Shown piece after piece: positions 38,797 through 46,621 of a DNA stretch of 64,000 bases. The number at the start of each line of letters is the position of its first letter. The first letter of the stretch is position 1. The DNA comes from an uncultured Porphyromonadaceae bacterium (GTDB taxonomy: Bacteria; Bacteroidota; Bacteroidia; Bacteroidales; Barnesiellaceae_A). The notes beneath the pieces were generated by a model. The model was not told the DNA's origin and did no database searches. It worked only from the letters and a program-made list of their open reading frames with translations. The stretch is from assembly GCA_900538705.1 (NCBI GenBank), contig UPZG01000001.1, forward strand, positions 1,222,897 through 1,286,896, read 5' to 3'. The translations under genes and the position numbers were made by a program.

Positions 38797-38851
38797 AAAA
38801 ACAAAAACTCCGTTTTTCATTTTTTATTATAATTACCTTGCATTATCTTTG
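38797..38851 (+). repeat. Promoter-bearing repeat, copy A
   Basis: Contains TTGCAAC just upstream, AAAACAAAAACT, then GTTTTTC, then TTACC and TATCTTTG (38844-38851). The same order recurs at about 38983-39047. It carries a plausible promoter that has no clear gene directly after it. The 518-base gap (38554-39071) otherwise holds only short unconvincing frames. Confidence 0.5.
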
Positions 38852-38982
38852 TTCTGGAAATAGAAAAGCTAAATATCTTGCTGATATGCCTTTATGAAAA
38901 GATATATGTTAGGCTTGACAAACAAAAAACGTATTTTTCTGTTTTCTCAATGCCCGTCATGTACCCTCCATACGGACAACGT

Positions 38983-39047
38983 TGCAACATAGGAAAACAA
39001 AAACTTTGTTTTTCTTTTCGCATTGCACTTACCATACACTATCTTTG
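38983..39047 (+). promoter_or_regulatory. Promoter-bearing repeat, copy B: promoter of rsfS-ftsH
   Basis: Second copy of the module at 38797-38851, with TTGCAAC, AAAACAAAAACT, GTTTTTC, TTACC in the same order. TTCG (39017-39020 region), a 19-base spacer and TATCTTTG (39040-39047) stand 25 bases before the ATG at 39072. Confidence 0.6.
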
Positions 39048-39071
39048 CACAGAAATGTTTAATAATAAAAT

Positions 39072-39428
39072 ATGGAAGATACCCAACTGTTACAAACCAT
39101 TATCGAAGGAATACAAGAAAAAAAAGGTCACGACATTACTACAGTAGATTTCACCAATATCGAATCAGCTTCGACTCGTTATTTTGTCATTTGTCAAGGC
39201 AACTCATCGTCGCAAGTAGAGGCCATAGCCGACAGTGTACGTGAATATACTCGCCAACACACAGGAATAAAACCCTACGGCTATGAAGGCTATCGCAATG
39301 CACAATGGATTATTATAGACTACGGTACAATCTTCGTTCATATTTTCCAACCCGAGGCGCGCAACTTCTACCGCCTCGAACAATTATGGAACGATGCCAA
39401 ATTGACAGACATAGCCAATGTGGAATAG
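39072..39428 (+). CDS. rsfS: Ribosome silencing factor RsfS
   Basis: The 118-residue protein matches RsfS/Iojap: IIEGIQEKKGHDITTVDF near 8-25, TRYFVICQGNSSSQVEAIAD near 33-52 and the EGYRNAQWIIIDYGTIFVHIF segment near 77-99 (in parts). It binds ribosomal protein uL14 and blocks subunit joining when nutrients run short. ftsH follows after 45 bases, a pairing common in Bacteroidota. Confidence 0.93.
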   Translation: MEDTQLLQTIIEGIQEKKGHDITTVDFTNIESASTRYFVICQGNSSSQVEAIADSVREYTRQHTGIKPYGYEGYRNAQWIIIDYGTIFVHIFQPEARNFYRLEQLWNDAKLTDIANVE

Positions 39429-39473
39429 TTTTTGCTGTATGCATGACTAACAGCATTTTTTACATGCAACAAA

Positions 39474-41591
39474 ATGAATAATAATAGCAATAATAACAAG
39501 AAGAATTTTTTTCGCTTCAATCTGGCGTGGCTTTACATAAGCATTGGATTGGGATTGGTAGCGATATATTATCTCAACAACTCTTCAATATCGAGAGAGG
39601 TAAACTGGACTGAATTTGAAAAAGTTGCCCGCGACGGCGGCATTAAGAAGCTGGTCATTTTCACCAAAAAAGATTATGCCGAAGCTTTTCTCACCGATTC
39701 TGCAGCGACAGCTATCTACGGAGAGAAATTCAATCCTAAAAATGGCACGGCCACCATTACAACCAATATCCCATCGAGCGACAGCTTTTCAGAGACCTTA
39801 CAACGCTGGGAAAAGGATTTCAATTTCTCGGCCGATGTAACTTACGAAAAGAGTAGCGATATAGGTGCTATTTTATGGTCGGTAGGTCCTTTTATCTTGA
39901 TTATTGTCTTTTGGTTTATCCTGATGCGACGCATGTCTAACCCCGGCAGTGGTGGCGGTGGTGGCGGTGTTTTCAGCGTAGGAAAATCTAAAGCCCAACT
40001 TTACGAGAAAGGAGATACTCGCGTTACTTTTAACGATGTAGCCGGTCTGTCAGAAGCCAAGCAAGAGGTAGAGGAAATAGTAGAATTTCTGAGAAATCCG
40101 CAACGTTATACCGACCTTGGCGGTAAAATTCCTAAAGGAGCTTTGTTGGTAGGACCTCCGGGAACTGGTAAAACCCTTTTGGCCAAAGCTGTTGCAGGAG
40201 AAGCTGATGTTCCATTTTTCTCACTGTCGGGTTCCGACTTTGTAGAGATGTTTGTAGGCGTGGGTGCTTCTCGTGTTCGCGACCTTTTCCGCCAAGCTAA
40301 AGAGAAAGCCCCTTGCATCATCTTCATAGACGAAATTGATGCCGTAGGACGTGCCCGTGGCAAGAATCCCAATATGGGGGCTAATGACGAACGTGAAAAC
40401 ACCCTCAACCAATTGCTTACAGAGATGGACGGTTTCGGGTCGAACAGCGGTGTTATCATACTCGCAGCCACCAACCGTGCCGACATCTTGGACAAAGCCT
40501 TGTTGCGTGCCGGCCGCTTCGATCGCCAAATCTATGTAGAATTACCCGACCTGAACGACCGTAAAGCTATATTCCACGTGCATCTGCGCAATGTCAAAAT
40601 CGACGACTCGGTCGATGTAGACTTGCTGGCTCGCCAAACGCCCGGATTTTCGGGTGCCGATATTGCCAACGTATGCAATGAGGCTGCTCTTATTGCAGCT
40701 CGCAAAAACAAGAAATCGGTACAGAAACAAGATTTCATGGATGCCGTAGACCGTATTGTAGGTGGCTTGGAAAAACGGTCTAAAATAACTACCGAAGAAG
40801 AGAAACGCTCTATTGCCATACACGAAGCCGGACACGCCTCTCTGAGCTGGCATCTGCAATATGCCAATCCGTTGGTGAAAGTAACCATCGTACCCCGAGG
40901 CAAAGCATTGGGTGCGGCATGGTACTTGCCAGAAGAGCGACAAATCACTCCGCGCGAGGCATTGCTCGACGAAATGTGTGCGACGCTGGGCGGACGTGCT
41001 GCCGAAGAGTTGTTTATAGGCCGCATCTCTACCGGTGCAGCCAACGACCTGGAGCGCGTCACCAAGCAAGCTTATGCCATGGTAGTATATTTCGGCATGA
41101 GTGAACGACTTCCCAATTTGTCGTACTATGACTCTACTGGTCAAGAATATGGATTTACCAAGCCATATAGCGAGACAACAGCTCAACTTATTGACGAAGA
41201 AGTAAGTCGTATTATCTCAGAACAATATGAGCGTGCCAAACGCATATTGAGCGAACATGCCGAAGGACATGCCCGCCTTACAGACGTTCTACTCAAAAAC
41301 GAGGTAATATACACCGAAGATGTAGAAAAAATATTTGGTAAACGTCCGTGGAAATCGCGTTCTGAAGAGATTTTGCAAGATGATGATGCTGAGAAGTCCG
41401 ACCATAAAGAGGAGAGTCAAGCCGACGCATCTGCAAAAGACAGCAGTGACACAAATTCTACAGAGAATACACCTCACGGTGCATATACATCAACATCCAC
41501 AGCCGAATCTACCCCCGGTTCAAACGAAGCATCCGGTGCAGGAACGGTTGAGAAAGACGAAAAACCAACGCCCTCCGATACAAGCAAATAA
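39474..41591 (+). CDS. ftsH: ATP-dependent zinc metalloprotease FtsH
   Basis: This inner-membrane AAA+ protease degrades misfolded membrane proteins and regulators. It has 705 residues, with two membrane helices (about 16-33 and 125-148), Walker A GPPGTGKT near 226, Walker B IIFIDEID near 280, the arginine-finger region, and the zinc motif HEAGH near 449. The last 65 residues after the protease domain form an acidic Ser/Thr/Asp/Glu-rich tail that is longer than usual and probably unstructured. Followed by a terminator. Confidence 0.96.
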   Translation: MNNNSNNNKKNFFRFNLAWLYISIGLGLVAIYYLNNSSISREVNWTEFEKVARDGGIKKLVIFTKKDYAEAFLTDSAATAIYGEKFNPKNGTATITTNIPSSDSFSETLQRWEKDFNFSADVTYEKSSDIGAILWSVGPFILIIVFWFILMRRMSNPGSGGGGGGVFSVGKSKAQLYEKGDTRVTFNDVAGLSEAKQEVEEIVEFLRNPQRYTDLGGKIPKGALLVGPPGTGKTLLAKAVAGEADVPFFSLSGSDFVEMFVGVGASRVRDLFRQAKEKAPCIIFIDEIDAVGRARGKNPNMGANDERENTLNQLLTEMDGFGSNSGVIILAATNRADILDKALLRAGRFDRQIYVELPDLNDRKAIFHVHLRNVKIDDSVDVDLLARQTPGFSGADIANVCNEAALIAARKNKKSVQKQDFMDAVDRIVGGLEKRSKITTEEEKRSIAIHEAGHASLSWHLQYANPLVKVTIVPRGKALGAAWYLPEERQITPREALLDEMCATLGGRAAEELFIGRISTGAANDLERVTKQAYAMVVYFGMSERLPNLSYYDSTGQEYGFTKPYSETTAQLIDEEVSRIISEQYERAKRILSEHAEGHARLTDVLLKNEVIYTEDVEKIFGKRPWKSRSEEILQDDDAEKSDHKEESQADASAKDSSDTNSTENTPHGAYTSTSTAESTPGSNEASGAGTVEKDEKPTPSDTSK

Positions 41592-41620
41592 GATAACAAG
41601 GAGAAACGATTTGTCACCCC

Positions 41621-41662
41621 AAACGGTGGAGCCACTTCGATGAAGAGGCTCCATCGTTTTTT
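41621..41662 (+). terminator. Rho-independent terminator after ftsH
   Basis: AAACGGTGGAGCC (41621-41633) pairs with GGCTCCATCGTTT (41647-41659), one mismatch, followed by T residues. Confidence 0.85.
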
Positions 41663-41779
41663 GTATCTTGCTCATATAAGACTATTAGTCATATCCATGG
41701 CACAGAACTCAAATTCAAAAAATGCCACGGTAAAGTATATCGCTCTCCCAAATATAATTTATATGTCAAATAATATACT

Positions 41780-41787
41780 TACCTTTG
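41780..41787 (+). promoter_or_regulatory. -7 box of the AraC regulator gene
   Basis: TACCTTTG lies 24 bases before the ATG at 41812; TTTA stands 19 bases upstream in place of TTTG. It overlaps the TTG at which a longer frame would start and so decides for the ATG at 41812. Confidence 0.55.
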
Positions 41788-41811
41788 GACGGTATCTTGG
41801 GCTATATTAAT

Positions 41812-42870
41812 ATGGATAACAACTATTTATATCTCATATACGGCATGAATATTATGTTTTACTTCATGACGTCGTGGATATTCTGGAAGAAAGGTAATGA
41901 TCGACTTTCTAGGTTGGTCATGATTCTGATGTCCATATTAGGTATAGAATGTATAAAAGACCTTTTCTTCTTAGGTGAGACAGGCTATTCAAGTGAAAAT
42001 TCATGGATGCTTGTTGCCGCAATAGATATGGTGGCTATACCGTTGTACGCATTTATACTCAGAGAGCTGTGTCAGCCAGGCAAGCTCACCACTCGTGAAA
42101 TGATTCTGCACGAAATTTCATTTGCCATATTCCCCTTACTATTTGTCATCACAGACAATAAGCTATTCTATAACATAGAAGTAGCTTGGGCTCTTACGTA
42201 CGGAATAGCACATGCCATATGGGCTATATTTGCCATTCCACGTTACAACAGGCTACTAAAAGCAACCATATCGTACGACCAGAATGTCAATCTCGGTTGG
42301 CTCAGAATCGTATTGGTTGCATTCATCCTTATACTAACTCTTTGGCTCCTCAATTGCTACGTGATGGACTTAAATATCGAGGCTTTCTACCTGGCAGGGA
42401 CAATGCTAATGTGGATGTTTATCTGTTATTTTATCTACAAACACGAGTCGGTCTTAGACGAACTGACGCTTACAATGGCCAACGAGGAGATAGAAGAAAA
42501 GAACGACGACACGGAAACAGATTTGCCGGAAATAGAACGCCAAATTCAGTACCAATTTGTCACACAAAAATTATTTCTCGACCCACACTTACGTCTCTCT
42601 GATGTTGCTCTCAAGGTAGGCACCAACCGCACCTACCTCAGCCGCTTTTTCAACCAGGAGAAAGGACATACCTTCTACGACTATGTAAACGGGATGCGAC
42701 TCGACTACGCCGAAAAGCTGTTGCTTACAACGTCCGACTCTTTGGCCAAGATTGCCGAAAGCTCTGGATTCAACTCCCTCTCTACTTTCCGTCGTGCCTT
42801 TGCCACCCGCCACAACTGCTCGCCGGCCGAGTTTCGCCGATTTCACAATTCCCAAAAAGAAACAGAATAA
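41812..42870 (+). CDS. Membrane-embedded AraC-family transcriptional regulator
   Basis: From the ATG at 41812 (MDNNYLYLIY) the product has 352 residues. The N-terminal 215 residues contain about seven hydrophobic helices. A linker follows, then a C-terminal AraC DNA-binding domain (about 250-350) with two helix-turn-helix units (LSDVALKVGTNRTYLSRFF and LAKIAESSGFNSLSTFRRAF). Such seven-helix AraC proteins occur in Bacteroidota and may sense a membrane signal. It lies directly upstream of the structured leader and two exported-protein genes, which could be its targets; that is inference. Confidence 0.88.
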   Translation: MDNNYLYLIYGMNIMFYFMTSWIFWKKGNDRLSRLVMILMSILGIECIKDLFFLGETGYSSENSWMLVAAIDMVAIPLYAFILRELCQPGKLTTREMILHEISFAIFPLLFVITDNKLFYNIEVAWALTYGIAHAIWAIFAIPRYNRLLKATISYDQNVNLGWLRIVLVAFILILTLWLLNCYVMDLNIEAFYLAGTMLMWMFICYFIYKHESVLDELTLTMANEEIEEKNDDTETDLPEIERQIQYQFVTQKLFLDPHLRLSDVALKVGTNRTYLSRFFNQEKGHTFYDYVNGMRLDYAEKLLLTTSDSLAKIAESSGFNSLSTFRRAFATRHNCSPAEFRRFHNSQKETE

Positions 42871-43034
42871 ATCCCCAATACACTATACAGTTTCCATCTG
42901 TTTATCAACTATCTATCCATCTTAAACATGAGATTACAATACAATTTGTTCTCTTACGTCTCATCATACATATAATTAAATTTATTTTTCTACAACATTC
43001 GGTCATATTCGCTATATCGCCGTTCCAGTAACTG

Positions 43035-43042
43035 CAAAGATA
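43035..43042 (-). promoter_or_regulatory. Minus-strand -7-like box without a gene
   Basis: CAAAGATA on the plus strand reads TATCTTTG on the minus strand. No -33 partner is clear. A transcript would run back toward the 3' end of the AraC gene. Confidence 0.25.
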
Positions 43043-43120
43043 CAATCACGCCCTTCTCCTACATAAGCCCTCCGGGATGAAGCATAATTATAACCTACAA
43101 AAATTTAAGTTACTTCTTTT

Positions 43121-43150
43121 TTTGATTTATGTTCATTTACATTATCTTTG
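43121..43150 (+). promoter_or_regulatory. Promoter of the structured leader and two exported-protein genes
   Basis: TTTG (43121-43124), an 18-base spacer and TATCTTTG (43143-43150). It gives a leader of about 345 bases before the ATG at 43504, containing the hairpin system at 43231-43489. The preceding 250 bases (42871-43120) hold only AT-rich sequence and the minus-strand box at 43035. Confidence 0.65.
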
Positions 43151-43230
43151 TAATGTTTAATTCTAAATCAAAGCCTATGATATAAAAACAGATAGACGAC
43201 ATATCGTATAAAAGCGTTAGCTTGTTATTC

Positions 43231-43353
43231 TCGTTTCTAAAAATCGCCAAATTTTGAAGAGACACCCGAGAGTAAAAGTTAATGCTCACGCTGCATAGCG
43301 TGGGCTTTTACTCTTATTTGGGTGTATGGTGTTTGGCGATACCTTAGAAACGA
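43231..43353 (+). ncRNA. Highly structured leader RNA element (long multi-stem hairpin)
   Basis: Five nested helices stack in order. TCGTTTCTAA (43231-43240) pairs with TTAGAAACGA (43344-43353). CGCCAAA (43245-43251) pairs with TTTGGCG (43332-43338). ACACCC (43262-43267) pairs with GGGTGT (43320-43325). AGAGTAAAAG (43269-43278) pairs with CTTTTACTCT (43305-43314). GCTCACGC (43284-43291) pairs with GCGTGGGC (43298-43305), with one G-U pair and the end base shared with the previous helix. Interior loops interrupt the stem. It lies between a promoter and the gene at 43504. Riboswitch, sRNA or protein-binding leader are all possible; I cannot assign a known RNA family. Confidence 0.7.
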
Positions 43354-43362
43354 ATCAAGAGT

Positions 43363-43437
43363 CGGAGTCCACGTTTTTTATATAGCAACTTACCGTTTTT
43401 ATACCGTCGCACACCTTTCAGACCATAGTGGACCCCG
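43363..43437 (+). promoter_or_regulatory. Second stem of the leader
   Basis: CGGAGTCCAC (43363-43372) and GTGGACCCCG (43428-43437) can pair in 9 of 10 positions around a 55-base loop that contains two T runs. Confidence 0.45.
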
Positions 43438-43464
43438 CAAGCAATTTTACGAGTAACAAACTCT

Positions 43465-43489
43465 TTCGGCACCGGATTGATGTGCCGAA
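43465..43489 (+). promoter_or_regulatory. Hairpin 14 bases before the start codon
   Basis: TTCGGCAC (43465-43472) pairs perfectly with GTGCCGAA (43482-43489) around a 9-base loop. It ends 14 bases before the ATG at 43504 and is placed to influence translation initiation. Confidence 0.6.
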
Positions 43490-43503
43490 CAAAAGTTTTA
43501 AAC

Positions 43504-44007
43504 ATGGAAACTAAAAAATTACGCTTGTTATCTGTGGCATTGTTATTGCTGGCAACGGGCGCGACACAAGCCGATGAAGTAGAATACATGCTTATACATG
43601 CCTATCTGCCGGCTTACGATCAGTCGCTTTTGCTCGATAATATAGACAAAATCACTTTCAGCGACGAAGGTATTGAGGTGGCACTATATGATGCCGATAA
43701 CGTGGCAGTCCCCTTCGGGCAATTCCGTTCAATTACATTCGGTAATAAGTCTTCAATAGAAGAAAGCCCTATCAACGGAGCAATGCGCGTGACTTACCGT
43801 TCCACTGATGCCACTGTCGTTGTAGAAAGCCCGTTACCCATCAAGACCATAGGTATCTACAATCTGCATGGCCTTGCTGTGCGCCACGAGTCACCACACA
43901 GCGAGCAGGTAATTCTCTCGCTTGACGGATGTCCCCGGGGCATTTACATCGTTTTGGCAGAAAACGGCGAAACAACAATAACCCGGAAAATAGTAAAAAC
44001 CAACTGA
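43504..44007 (+). CDS. Small exported protein with a type A sorting-like tail
   Basis: Starting at the ATG at 43504 (METKKLRLLS) it has 167 residues. A frame from 43477 would run through the hairpin at 43465-43489 and is less likely. A signal peptide ends near ATGATQA. A short beta-rich domain follows (LLLDNIDKITFSDEG near 43-57), then a C-terminal segment of about 75 residues (ESPLPIKTIGIYNLHG ... CPRGIYIVLAENG) that matches the overall look of type A secretion (T9SS/Por) tails. No enzymatic signature. It is 13 bases before the next gene and shares its leader. Confidence 0.7.
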   Translation: METKKLRLLSVALLLLATGATQADEVEYMLIHAYLPAYDQSLLLDNIDKITFSDEGIEVALYDADNVAVPFGQFRSITFGNKSSIEESPINGAMRVTYRSTDATVVVESPLPIKTIGIYNLHGLAVRHESPHSEQVILSLDGCPRGIYIVLAENGETTITRKIVKTN

Positions 44008-44020
44008 CAATCTTAAAATC

Positions 44021-46363
44021 ATGAAAGCATTGAAACTCATAGCACTCCCGTTACTATTCGTGCTGACGGGTATCGTCTCAACTCCCACAACGGCACAAGA
44101 ACGCACGTTCGAAATTTACCAAAACGGTACAGTTCTGTATTCCGTGCCGATTGCCAGTATAGACAGTATAAAGATAAACAAGGTGCTCGCCACCCCGTCG
44201 ACGCTAAATGCCGTTGTCGAAGAGGAGAGTGTGGTACTTACTTGGTCTGCTGTAACAGGCGCCACCTCCTACGAGGTATTTCGTAGCCCCGACAACGTAA
44301 TCTACACCACCATTGCCACCGACGTGACCGGCACTACCTATACCGATGCCACACCACTTACGGGACTCAACTATTATAAAGTACGCGCCCAAAACGACGA
44401 ACTGACAAGCGACATGAGTGCTGCGTCGGCTCCTGTATCGTTTGGAGGTTCGGCAATAGAGACAGGCCTGTATATGGGCATTATTGGTTTCAACCAAGAG
44501 CTGAAGACCAAAGAGATAAGCATTCTTGCGCCCAATACCAAGAGTACATTTACCGGCTTTGTGACAGGCATGAGCCCGCAAAACGGAACCCTGCTCTACT
44601 ATGCCGTAGATAATGCGATAGACCGTCTCGCTGCGGCCGTATTGCCTAACGACCTCGTAAATGTATCGATAGTGACTTTTACCGACGGACTCGACCAAGG
44701 TTCTGTAATGATGAGCCCGCAATACTCATCGGACAACGAATATCTCGCCGCCGTGAACGAGCGCATTGAAAATGTAAAGATACAGGGATTGCCCATAACG
44801 GCATATTCGATAGGACTGAAAGGTAACGACGTTACCGACGAAGCGCAATTCATGGCCAATCTCGAAAGCCTTGCCAGCTCTCCCGAAAATGCCGCCGAGG
44901 TGAACAGCATGGAGGAGGTTAACGCCAAGTTCCAAGAGATAGCCGACAGCTTGTACAACAGCAGCACTTCGCAAACCATAAGCCTGATGATACCGGGCCA
45001 AAGCAATGGCACCGTGATACGTTTCACCTTCGACGACGTAACCGATGCTTCCGGGTCGGAAATGTTTATTGAGGGCACTTTCTCATTGCAAGACCGTTCG
45101 CTCAAGAATATTCGCTATGAAGGGCTCACATGCGATAGTGGCGAGAGCGTGACAGGCACACAAGACGGCATCTTCGTTACCTTCTCGTTTGTAGGCTTGC
45201 GGCAAACCTCGGGTGAGACCGTCCCCACTGCCCACATCAAGCAGTGGAGCTATATTCCCGCAACATCGCAATGGCAAATCAACTCTGAGTTTACCCCCGA
45301 AGGCAACACGGTTACCACGGTAGAGCGCAAGAGTGCCGTCATCATGCTGGTATTGGATTGCAGCAGCTCGTTAGGCAGCCAATTTACCGACATGCAGACC
45401 CACGCCTGCCAATTTATAGAGAAAATGGCCGAGAATACCGAAATCAGTACCGGCGGTACAGGCAGCGGCGGTGGCAGCATCGGCGATGCCGAAATGGACG
45501 TGATAGCCGAATTGTCATTCGATGAACTGGTTTACGTCGAAGGAGGTACTTTCCTGATGGGTGCACAAAACGATTATGAACCCGAATACGATTGGCAAGG
45601 AGTGCAAAGCAGCCGTTCGCTCAATTATGATGCCTATGCATATGATGATGAATCTCCTGTTCATGGAGTAACCTTGTCACCCTACTATATAGGGCGATAC
45701 GAAGTGACGCAGCAATTATGGGAGTATGTGATGAATTACGAAGGCACTACACCCGACGGAACCATGTTGGTTGCAGTAGGCAACGGACCGTGGTTGGGTG
45801 ACCAACCATCAACTACCTATGGTAAAGGGGATACCTATCCGGCTTACTATGTATCGTATGACGATATAGTTGATTATTTCCTGCCGCGACTGAATAAGAT
45901 AACCGGCCGCACCTTCCGCCTGCCCACCGAGGCGGAGTGGGAATATGCCGCACGCGGTGGCCAGAAAGACGAATATACCCGCACACACACCTCTATGACA
46001 CCCACCACAGCCTCTACCGGCACATATTATTGTTATGCCGGCAGTAACAATCCAGATGAAGTAGCATGGTTCTCTGGCAATTCAGGGAGCAAAAGCCATC
46101 CGGTTGGACAAAAAGCTCCCAATGCCCTCGGTCTGTATGATATGAGCGGTAACGTTTATGAGTGGTGCAGTGATTGGTATAGTGGCTATTCTTCATCTCC
46201 TCAAACTAACCCACAAGGTCCTACTGGAGGAAGCCGTAAAATTATAAGAGGGGGGTCGTATGATTATGACTCATACACATCAAGAATTACACACAGAGGT
46301 GACGTCAGTCCTAATTATCGTGACAGATCTCTTGGTTTTCGCCTTGCGTGCAGTGTAGAGTAA
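44021..46363 (+). CDS. Exported FN3 + VWA-like + FGE/C-type-lectin-fold protein
   Basis: The 780-residue protein has a signal peptide (ending near PTTAQ, about 26), an FN3 domain (about 62-147), and a VWA-like region in which VTFTDGLD (about 217-224) precedes the DxSxS metal motif LDCSSS (about 445), the reverse of the usual order. A Gly/Ser linker (about 475-487) leads to a formylglycine-generating-enzyme fold (about 503-778: VEGGTFLMGA, GRYEVTQQLWEYVM, RLPTEAEWEYAARGG, SGNVYEWCSDWY, IIRGGSY, GFRLACS). The Cys pair that active FGEs carry after RGGSW is missing here (SYDYDSYTSRITHRG), so a ligand-binding role is likelier than catalysis. Arg codons AGA cluster in the last 130 bases. Confidence 0.8.
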   Translation: MKALKLIALPLLFVLTGIVSTPTTAQERTFEIYQNGTVLYSVPIASIDSIKINKVLATPSTLNAVVEEESVVLTWSAVTGATSYEVFRSPDNVIYTTIATDVTGTTYTDATPLTGLNYYKVRAQNDELTSDMSAASAPVSFGGSAIETGLYMGIIGFNQELKTKEISILAPNTKSTFTGFVTGMSPQNGTLLYYAVDNAIDRLAAAVLPNDLVNVSIVTFTDGLDQGSVMMSPQYSSDNEYLAAVNERIENVKIQGLPITAYSIGLKGNDVTDEAQFMANLESLASSPENAAEVNSMEEVNAKFQEIADSLYNSSTSQTISLMIPGQSNGTVIRFTFDDVTDASGSEMFIEGTFSLQDRSLKNIRYEGLTCDSGESVTGTQDGIFVTFSFVGLRQTSGETVPTAHIKQWSYIPATSQWQINSEFTPEGNTVTTVERKSAVIMLVLDCSSSLGSQFTDMQTHACQFIEKMAENTEISTGGTGSGGGSIGDAEMDVIAELSFDELVYVEGGTFLMGAQNDYEPEYDWQGVQSSRSLNYDAYAYDDESPVHGVTLSPYYIGRYEVTQQLWEYVMNYEGTTPDGTMLVAVGNGPWLGDQPSTTYGKGDTYPAYYVSYDDIVDYFLPRLNKITGRTFRLPTEAEWEYAARGGQKDEYTRTHTSMTPTTASTGTYYCYAGSNNPDEVAWFSGNSGSKSHPVGQKAPNALGLYDMSGNVYEWCSDWYSGYSSSPQTNPQGPTGGSRKIIRGGSYDYDSYTSRITHRGDVSPNYRDRSLGFRLACSVE

Positions 46364-46394
46364 GCATACCTACCGACCCCACAAACGTATCTAT

Positions 46395-46424
46395 CTGCCC
46401 GCCGGACGCTGTCCCGGCGGGCAG
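46395..46424 (+). terminator. GC-rich terminator hairpin after the FGE-fold gene
   Basis: CTGCCCGCCGG (46395-46405) pairs perfectly with CCGGCGGGCAG (46414-46424), with an 8-base loop; ACCCC/GGGGT flank it as an outer stem. A TTTT run follows three bases on. Confidence 0.75.
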
Positions 46425-46565
46425 TGCTTTTGGGGTAGACTGATAGGAAACACGCCAATCTGTTGAGATGAATGCGAAATGTAGCCGAATTCTCATAAAG
46501 GCAATACCAAAAGCCCGCCTTGCTGTTTTTGCCGTCAATACTTCTTATCATCGCGAAAAAATCGC

Positions 46566-46573
46566 TAACTTTG
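46566..46573 (+). promoter_or_regulatory. -7 box of tgt
   Basis: TAACTTTG fits TAnnTTTG and lies 48 bases before the ATG at 46622; no good -33 box is seen. Confidence 0.45.
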
Positions 46574-46621
46574 CAGGCTATATTTTTGTAGGGAGTTTTA
46601 TATCCCATCAATAAAGACTAT

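Noticed and set aside
38894..38992. 32-codon frame with a CPSC motif after promoter copy A
   Set aside because: Too short and unsupported to call a gene; kept only as part of the duplicated-promoter finding.
38688..39244. Three overlapping short forward frames upstream of and inside rsfS
   Set aside because: They run through promoter elements and rsfS in the wrong frame.
40542..41186. 214-codon reverse frame inside ftsH
   Set aside because: Shadow of the highly conserved FtsH coding sequence.
42871..43120. Possible tRNA or small gene in the first part of the 633-base gap
   Set aside because: AT-rich, no cloverleaf, no frame with protein-like content.
46364..46621. Possible template repeat or reverse transcriptase for a diversity-generating retroelement
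   Set aside because: The gap holds only a terminator and the tgt promoter region; no repeat of the FGE gene's end and no RT is present in the window.
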